In this document: positions 58,892 to 64,000 of the stretch, one piece after another
Position numbering within the stretch: position 1 is the first letter of the stretch
Layout of the letters: every line of letters starts with the position of its first letter
DNA from: Rhizohabitans arisaemae
Lineage (GTDB): Bacteria > Actinomycetota > Actinomycetes > Streptosporangiales > Streptosporangiaceae
Assembly: GCF_025996515.1 (NCBI RefSeq)
Contig: NZ_BLRH01000034.1
Location: 682,001-746,000, forward strand
Direction of reading: 5' to 3'
DNA: 64,000 nucleotides
Notes under the pieces: generated by a model
Database searches by the model: none
What the model saw: only the letters and a program-made list of their open reading frames with translations
Told to the model about the DNA's origin: nothing
Translations under genes and position numbers: made by a program

Positions 58892-60109
58892 TCAGGCCGC
58901 TCCCCGGCCCGCCAGGCGGTGGGCCGGTTCGAGGCCGTACGTCCGCCCGATGGCGGTGCCCACGAGGATGAGGCGGAGCGCCCGTTCGGTGGCGTCGGTG
59001 ATGAGGTGCGCCGCCTGGGCGATGGCCCCGTCCAGGTCGATGGGGCCGGCCAGGATGCCGGCGAAGGCGTCGATGCCGGTGTCGTAGGTGTCCCGGGCGC
59101 CGTGCCCGATCGTCCCGGCCAGGGCGATGACCGGCTTGCCGTACCGCTTGGCCCTCCGGGCGACCTCGGCCGGCACCTTGCCGTACCGGGTCTGGAAGTC
59201 GATCGCCCCCTCCGCGGTGATCACCAGGTCGGCCGTCGCCAGCCGCGCGTCGAGGTCCACGTGGTCCAGCACGACCTCGAACCGGGGGAGCAACCGGGCG
59301 CCGAGGACCGCCGCCAAGCCGGCCCCGAGCCCGCCCGAGGCGCCCCCGCCCGCGACCTCGCGCAGGTCGAGGCCGCTGTGGGCGGCCATGAGCTTGGCCC
59401 AGTGGTCCATCGCGGCCGACAGCGTCTCCACCTGCTCGGGTGTGGCGCCTTTCTGCGGGCCGAACACCCGGGCCACGCCGCGTTCACCGGTCAGCAGGTT
59501 GTGCGGGTTGCAGGCGACGAGGATCTCGGTCGTGGCGATCCTGGGGTCCAGGCCGGAGGCGTCGAGCGTGGTCACCGCCGACAGCACGGCGCCGCCGGGG
59601 CCCACCGGCTCGCCGTCGGCGTCCAGAAGCTTCACCCCGAGCGCCCGCAGTGCCCCGGCGCCGCCGTCGCAGGTGCCCGAATCGCCGCAGCCGACCAGGA
59701 TCCGTTCGCAGCCGTGGTCGAGCGCGGCCCGGATGAGCAGGCCCACGCCGTACGTGCAGGTCCGACCGGGATCCCGGAGCCCCGCGGGAACCAGGCGCAG
59801 TCCGGCAGCCGCCGCCATCTCGACGACCGCGGTGCGCGGTCCCGCACCGCCGAGCACCGCGAAATGCGCGGCGACGGGTTCACCGACCGGACCGGTGACC
59901 GTCACGTCCACGATCCGCCCGCCGGTGGCCGCGGCGAGGGTCCTGGCCGACCCTTCACCGCCGTCCACCAGGGGGATCATGTCGACGAGGGCGCCGGGCA
60001 CGACCCGGCGTACCCCCGCGGCGATGGCGTCGGCGACCGCCTCCGCGGTCAGGGACTCCTTGAAACCGCTCGGCGCGACGACGAAACGCAGGGGAACTAT
60101 CGCGGTCAT
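58892..60109 (-). CDS. Glycerate kinase (GlxK/GarK family)
   Basis: A 405-residue glycerate 2-kinase-type enzyme that phosphorylates D-glycerate with ATP. Family segments: VVAPSGFKESLTAEAVADAI at the N-terminus, IPLVDGGEGSARTL, VGCGDSGTCDGGAGALRALG, FGPQKGATPEQVE, GGGASGGLGAGLAA and TAEGAIDFQTRYGKVPAEVA. GGAGAA lies before the ATG. It follows a SLC13 permease gene by 13 bp, suggesting that the permease brings in glycerate or a related hydroxy acid. Confidence 0.92.
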   Translation of the reverse strand: MTAIVPLRFVVAPSGFKESLTAEAVADAIAAGVRRVVPGALVDMIPLVDGGEGSARTLAAATGGRIVDVTVTGPVGEPVAAHFAVLGGAGPRTAVVEMAAAAGLRLVPAGLRDPGRTCTYGVGLLIRAALDHGCERILVGCGDSGTCDGGAGALRALGVKLLDADGEPVGPGGAVLSAVTTLDASGLDPRIATTEILVACNPHNLLTGERGVARVFGPQKGATPEQVETLSAAMDHWAKLMAAHSGLDLREVAGGGASGGLGAGLAAVLGARLLPRFEVVLDHVDLDARLATADLVITAEGAIDFQTRYGKVPAEVARRAKRYGKPVIALAGTIGHGARDTYDTGIDAFAGILAGPIDLDGAIAQAAHLITDATERALRLILVGTAIGRTYGLEPAHRLAGRGAA

Positions 60110-60122
60110 GTCTTCTCCAGGA

Positions 60123-61661
60123 TCAATGAAGGGGAAGGCCGAGCAGCGGCCAGATGAAAAGCGCGAAGACCAGGACGAGTCCGGCGGTGAGCGGCGCCAG
60201 GAACAGCGACAGCCGGAGCAGGTCTGACTTGCGGTAGGTGGCCACGTCCAGGACCGCCGCGAACATCGCGACCGGCTTGGCGGAGGAGGGCAGGGTGTGG
60301 CAGAAGCCGGCGGCGGCGGTCGAGGCGAACGCGACCGCGGCGGGGTTGAGGGCGAACGCGGCCGAGATCGGGATCAGCAGCGGCACCAGCACCGAGGATC
60401 GGGCGGAGCGCGACTGGAGCACCAGGTGCGCCGCCGTGCTCACCGCCACCACGATGATCAGAAAGCGTTCACCGCTGATCGCCTCCGTGCCCCGGAACAT
60501 CACCCCCGCCAGCCAGCCCGCCGCCCCCGAGTTGGCCAGTGTGCCGCCCAGGACGGTCGTCGTCGCCATGAACAGGAGCAGCGACCAGGGCACGGTGGAC
60601 ATCGCGCGGCTCATCTTGACCGTGCCGAGCCGGGGCGTGGTGATCGCCACCGCGCCGAGCAGGGCGACCATCGCCGGGCCGATGCCGTGGAGCGACTCGG
60701 TGCACCACAGCGCGACCACGACGAGGAGCAGCAGCCCGGATCGCCGCTGGGCGCCGGTGAGCGGCCCTTCGACCTGGGCGCCGGCCTGCTCGGCGAGGGC
60801 CGCCCGGTCGACGGACAGCCGGGTGCGACGGTCCTTGTGCCGGGTCATCAGGAACAGCACGAGCTCGGTGGCCAGGTGTGAGCTGAGCACCGCGAACGGC
60901 AGGCCCAGGATCAGCCACCGGCCGAACCCGATGCCGGTTCCCGTCGTCGCCGCGAGCACCTCACTGGTGATCAGGTGTGCTCCGGCCCCGATCAGCGTCG
61001 CGACCGCGGACAGCAGGATGACGGTCGGGAAGAGCAGCGCCAGCATCCGCACCACCCGGACCCGGGCCGCCAGGGCGGTGGCCAGCGAGGTGAACACCGG
61101 CACCGCGAGCGCCGCCCGCCCCGACGTGGAGGGTACGGCCAGCGCCGTGACGAGCAGCGAGGCGGTCACCAGGTGGGCGAGCTGCCGTACCGAGGTCGCC
61201 TTGGACACCAGGGCGACGGCGAGCCGGGCGGGGAGCCCCGAGGAGTTGAGCCCGGCGGCCAGCACGAACGCCGAGATGAGCAGCCAGATCGTCTCGCCGC
61301 CCATGGACCGGAACAGGTCGGCCGAGCTGAGCACGCCGACCACGACCAGTGTGGCCGCCGCGGCCAACCCCACGAAGGTGTCGTCCAGCCGTCCCGACAT
61401 CCAGGCGAGTACGGCACAGGCGAACACCACCAGCGTGATCCGCCCTTCCTCCGACAGCCCCGCCTCCGCTCCCGGGACGACGTGGAGCATGACCGTGGGG
61501 AAGGCGGCCAGCACGGCGAGGACGACCCACAGCGGGAGCCGGCGTTTTCGGCGTGGTTCTTTCGAGCGTTCAGGGTTTTCATCCGGTTCGCTCGACACGA
61601 CGACCGGCAACGGCAGGGTGTCCCCGCGCCGTGGTGTCGTCGCATAGGTGGTAACCGTCAT
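60123..61661 (-). CDS. SLC13 family permease (DASS / anion:sodium symporter)
   Basis: A 512-residue membrane protein with a 40-residue polar N-terminal tail and about 11-12 spans. The SLC13 features include the paired SNT-like hairpins (here VPSTSGRAALAVP near 178-190) and a second half with TLANSGAAGWLAG and FASTAAAGFCHTLPSSAKPVAMFA near 450-475, the C-terminal substrate/sodium motif. It is followed by glycerate kinase in the same operon, so glycerate or a C3-C4 hydroxy acid is the likely substrate. The ATG has no strong ribosome site. It is transcribed 74 bp downstream of the response regulator gene. Confidence 0.86.
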   Translation of the reverse strand: MTVTTYATTPRRGDTLPLPVVVSSEPDENPERSKEPRRKRRLPLWVVLAVLAAFPTVMLHVVPGAEAGLSEEGRITLVVFACAVLAWMSGRLDDTFVGLAAAATLVVVGVLSSADLFRSMGGETIWLLISAFVLAAGLNSSGLPARLAVALVSKATSVRQLAHLVTASLLVTALAVPSTSGRAALAVPVFTSLATALAARVRVVRMLALLFPTVILLSAVATLIGAGAHLITSEVLAATTGTGIGFGRWLILGLPFAVLSSHLATELVLFLMTRHKDRRTRLSVDRAALAEQAGAQVEGPLTGAQRRSGLLLLVVVALWCTESLHGIGPAMVALLGAVAITTPRLGTVKMSRAMSTVPWSLLLFMATTTVLGGTLANSGAAGWLAGVMFRGTEAISGERFLIIVVAVSTAAHLVLQSRSARSSVLVPLLIPISAAFALNPAAVAFASTAAAGFCHTLPSSAKPVAMFAAVLDVATYRKSDLLRLSLFLAPLTAGLVLVFALFIWPLLGLPLH

Positions 61662-61735
61662 GATGACCAGGATCGGCGGGCTGTCTGAGGCGAAGATGAG
61701 CCTTCGATGACAACGCTCTCATCCGGGCCGGGCCG

Positions 61736-62395
61736 TCACGGCAGCAGCCGGTAACCGACCCCGCGCACCGTTTCGATGCGGTCGTGCCCGATCTTTCGCC
61801 GCAGGTAGCGCACATAGACGTCCACGACGTTGGACCCCGGGTCGAAGTCGAACCCCCACACATGGCTCAGCAGCTGCTCACGGGTGAGAACCTGATCCGG
61901 ATGCCGGCAGAACACCTCGCAGAGGGCGAACTCCCTCGTGGACAGCTCGACGGCCCGATCCCCCACATGGGCCCGCCTGGCCCGCAGATCCAGCGAGAGG
62001 TCGCCGACGCGCAGCACCGTCACCTCCGGCACCCGGTCGCCGCGCAGGCGCAGCCGTACCCGGGCCAGCAACTCCTCGAACGCGAACGGCTTGGCGATGT
62101 AGTCGTCCGCGCCGCCGGACAGCGCGGCGACCGTGTCCGCGACGCTGTCCCGGGCCGTCAGGACGATGACCGAGATCGGGGTCCTCGCCTCCCGGAGCCT
62201 GCGCAGCACCGTGAAACCGTCGCAGCGCGGCAGTCCGATGTCGAGGATCAACAGGTCGAACTCGCCGCTGGTCGCATAGTCGTACGCGGCGACGCCGTCT
62301 CCCACCACGGTGGTGGTGAAGCCGTTGCCGCGCAACCCCTTCTCCAGGAACGACGTGATGCGCACCTCGTCCTCCGCGATCAAAATGCGGTTCAC
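61736..62395 (-). CDS. OmpR-family response regulator
   Basis: A 219-residue two-component regulator. Receiver domain: AEDE (acidic pocket), phosphoacceptor Asp52 in LLILDIGLPRCDG, and Lys near 102 in DYIAKPFAFEELLARV. The C-terminal winged helix has LSTREFALCEVFCRHPDQVL, then SNVVDVYVRYLRRKI. GTG start overlaps the kinase stop by GTGA. Its neighbour is the SLC13/glycerate kinase pair, which it may control. Confidence 0.93.
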   Translation of the reverse strand: MNRILIAEDEVRITSFLEKGLRGNGFTTTVVGDGVAAYDYATSGEFDLLILDIGLPRCDGFTVLRRLREARTPISVIVLTARDSVADTVAALSGGADDYIAKPFAFEELLARVRLRLRGDRVPEVTVLRVGDLSLDLRARRAHVGDRAVELSTREFALCEVFCRHPDQVLTREQLLSHVWGFDFDPGSNVVDVYVRYLRRKIGHDRIETVRGVGYRLLP

Positions 62396-63777
62396 CCATC
62401 CTCCTCTTCCAGGTTCACGAGGGGTCCGTCGTGCGGGATGCGGACGACGAACAGCGCCCCTCCCCCGTGGTTCTCCTCGACTCGTACGTCCCCGCCGTGG
62501 GCGTGGGCGATCGAGGACACGATGGCCAGCCCCAGCCCGGCGCCCTCACCGGTGCGGCTCCCGGCCCGGACGAACCTGCCGAAGATCCGCTCCCGGTCCT
62601 CAGCGGGCACCCCCGGCCCGCAGTCGCGCACCCACAGCTCGACGGCGCCGTCACGTACGGCGGAACCCACGGCGATCGGGTCGCCCGGAACCGTGTGCCG
62701 TACGGCGTTCGCCACCAGCTGGATCAGCGCCTGGGTCAGGCGGTGCCGGTCGGCCGGCATCTTGGTGTCGGCCACCTCCTCGACCCGCCAGGTACGCGGC
62801 CCGAGCGCCCGGACCTTCGCCAGGACGCTCACCGTCAGGTCGGCGATCTCGACCTCCTCGATCGTCAGGAAGCCCGGCTGCTGCGACTTGGCCAGGGTGA
62901 GCAGGTCGTCGACGATCCGGTTCATCCGATCGAGCTCGTCGAGGACCAGTGCGATCGTCTCCGCGTTGTCCGCCGGATCGTCGCCCATGAGCTCCAGATG
63001 ACCGCGGACGACCGTGATGGGGGTACGCAGCTCGTGGCCGGCGTCGTCCACGAAATCACGCTGGACGGCGAAGGCGCGCTCCAGCCGGTCGAGCATGTGG
63101 TTGAACGTCGCGGACAGCGCGGCCACGTCGTCGTGGCCCCGGACCTCGAGTCGCCGACTCAGATCGGAGGAGTCGCCGATCCGGGCGGCCGTCTGTCGCA
63201 CCAGGCGGATCGGCGCCAGCACCTGGCCCGCGACCAGCCACCCCGCCAGGCACGCCAAGGCCAGCGCCACCAGCGCCGTGATGCTGAGCGCGCTCACGGC
63301 GTCGACGACCTCCCCCCTCAGCCGGTCGTAGAACACCGCGACGACCAGCGCGCCGGACTGGGTGTCGCTCCGCACCGGGATGACCGCGTAGTGCACCCGG
63401 CCGGCGGCGCTCGCGGCCCAGCCGTGTATGGGCTTGGCGGCCGTTGCGGCTGCCGTGACCAGCGCCTTGTCGGTGTGCAGGTCCGCCGGCGGCCGGGCGA
63501 ACGTTCGCCGATGGAGCCGGCCGTCGAGGACCGTGAAGAAGGTCTCGTACCCGTCGGGGACGTTGACCGTCAGATATCCGCTGAGAAGCAGGTCGATGTC
63601 GCGTTCGGTACTGGCCGTGACGTAGCTGCGGAGCTTGCTGGCCTCGTTGGTCAGTTCGGCGTTCACCCGATGGTCGAGACGGGAGAGCAGGATCTGCCAG
63701 GTCGCGAAGACCGCCACCCCGAAGGCCAGGGCCACCACCAGCGCCATCCAGCCCATGATGCGGGCTCGCGCGCTCAC
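62392..63777 (-). CDS. Sensor histidine kinase
   Basis: A 461-residue membrane kinase. Helix 1 at about 8-30, an extracytoplasmic sensor (about 33-155), helix 2 at about 162-185, HAMP domain, dimerisation domain with His248 in DDAGHELRTPIT, and an ATPase domain with N-box (LIQLVANAVRHT), G1 DCGPGVPAED and G2 GAGLGLAIV. It pairs with the response regulator downstream. GTG start; a small Pro/Lys/Asp-rich protein gene is 23 bp upstream and could supply a signal or accessory partner. Confidence 0.92.
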   Translation of the reverse strand: MSARARIMGWMALVVALAFGVAVFATWQILLSRLDHRVNAELTNEASKLRSYVTASTERDIDLLLSGYLTVNVPDGYETFFTVLDGRLHRRTFARPPADLHTDKALVTAAATAAKPIHGWAASAAGRVHYAVIPVRSDTQSGALVVAVFYDRLRGEVVDAVSALSITALVALALACLAGWLVAGQVLAPIRLVRQTAARIGDSSDLSRRLEVRGHDDVAALSATFNHMLDRLERAFAVQRDFVDDAGHELRTPITVVRGHLELMGDDPADNAETIALVLDELDRMNRIVDDLLTLAKSQQPGFLTIEEVEIADLTVSVLAKVRALGPRTWRVEEVADTKMPADRHRLTQALIQLVANAVRHTVPGDPIAVGSAVRDGAVELWVRDCGPGVPAEDRERIFGRFVRAGSRTGEGAGLGLAIVSSIAHAHGGDVRVEENHGGGALFVVRIPHDGPLVNLEEEDG

Positions 63778-63800
63778 AGGATCAATCCGTCCCCGCCGCG

Positions 63801-64000
63801 TCAGTCGTCGTCATCGTCGTCGTCGCTCACCCGGGGCGGCGGTGGGGGGTTCACCGGCTGGCCTTGATCGCGCCGTGATACCCGGGGGGAAGACGGTTTG
63901 GCGCTCGGCTTCGCCTTGGGTTTCGGCTTGGGGGTGGCCTTGGGCGTGGGAGCCGGAGCGACCGAGGCCGCGGGGTTGGACACCACCAGGGCCGAACCCA
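63801..64000 (-). CDS. Partial Pro/Lys-rich protein with poly-Asp C-terminus
   Basis: The gene runs off the right edge; the last 65 codons are visible. The sequence opens GSALVVSNPAASVAPAP, then alternates Pro-Lys-Ala, a Ser/Arg/Gln stretch and PPPPP, and ends in seven Asp. An upstream start may exist outside the window. Low-complexity tails of this kind are common in exported actinobacterial proteins, sometimes next to PepSY-type accessory proteins of two-component systems, but no domain is visible here. Confidence 0.6.
   Translation of the reverse strand, partial: GSALVVSNPAASVAPAPTPKATPKPKPKAKPSAKPSSPRVSRRDQGQPVNPPPPPRVSDDDDDDD

Noticed and set aside
1-64000. tRNA, rRNA, CRISPR arrays, insertion sequences, phage genes
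   Set aside because: I looked for cloverleaf-like sequences, regularly spaced repeats, transposase motifs and phage proteins and found none I could support.

Overview
The window is very GC-rich, with GTG/ATG starts, tight GTGA/ATGA gene overlaps, SARP, STAND-WD40, XRE-cupin, PadR and PucR regulators and secreted proteins with alanine-rich signal peptides. This fits a filamentous actinomycete. Streptosporangiales-type genera are my guess, but no rRNA or marker gene is present to fix it.

Layout. (1) 1-7326: the tail of a 2-oxoacid dehydrogenase E2, two small secreted proteins, a short SARP/AfsR-type regulator, and divergently a 1268-residue HTH-STAND-WD40 protein with 14 propeller blades. (2) 7408-17260: a catabolic cluster around a divergent promoter at about 10.8 kb. 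Leftward lie an XRE-cupin regulator, MmgE/PrpD and an Fe-alcohol dehydrogenase. Rightward lie an HpcH/HpaI aldolase, a CapA-type phosphoesterase, a second Fe-alcohol dehydrogenase and an 8-oxoguanine-deaminase-like amidohydrolase, facing a leftward ThDP-dependent decarboxylase. (3) 17182-27586: an inverted, diverged duplication of a promoter region, then a rightward operon: leader peptide, peptide/nickel-type ABC transporter (permease, two ATPases, permease, lipoprotein), cysteine hydrolase, class IV aminotransferase, acetamidase, dihydropyrimidinase. I infer import and stepwise hydrolysis of a cyclic ureide or amide to an amino acid, transamination, and decarboxylation by the linked ThDP enzyme. 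(4) 27600-38034: housekeeping and resistance-like genes (O-methyltransferase, MerR/MFS, TetR/DUF4386, PadR/HAAS, quinone oxidoreductase, DHA2 MFS, pentapeptide protein, isochorismatase-like hydrolase), several with clear palindromic operators. (5) 38199-57262: a mostly leftward peptide-use cluster: second ABC importer with a permease-ATPase fusion, S9 peptidase, two M19 dipeptidases, PPOX protein, two tandem gamma-glutamyltransferase paralogs, serine hydrolase, FMN 2-hydroxyacid dehydrogenase, and a rightward proline-racemase-family protein. A 69-bp promoter module is conserved, with identical spacing, before the binding-protein gene and the first gamma-glutamyltransferase. (6) 57526-64000: PucR-type regulator, glycerate kinase with a SLC13 permease, a two-component system, and a truncated Pro/Lys-rich protein with a poly-Asp tail.

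The most unusual material is at 17.0-18.1 kb. The ThDP enzyme gene is read from a copy of the transporter-operon promoter, through degraded N-terminal fragments of two other genes of that operon (permease and dihydropyrimidinase), into its own start by TGATG overlap. Together with a motif (TTCATTATATA) shared by the XRE-cupin regulator's promoter and the binding-protein promoter, this suggests that regions 2 and 3 form one regulon. No tRNA, rRNA, CRISPR, transposase or prophage was seen.
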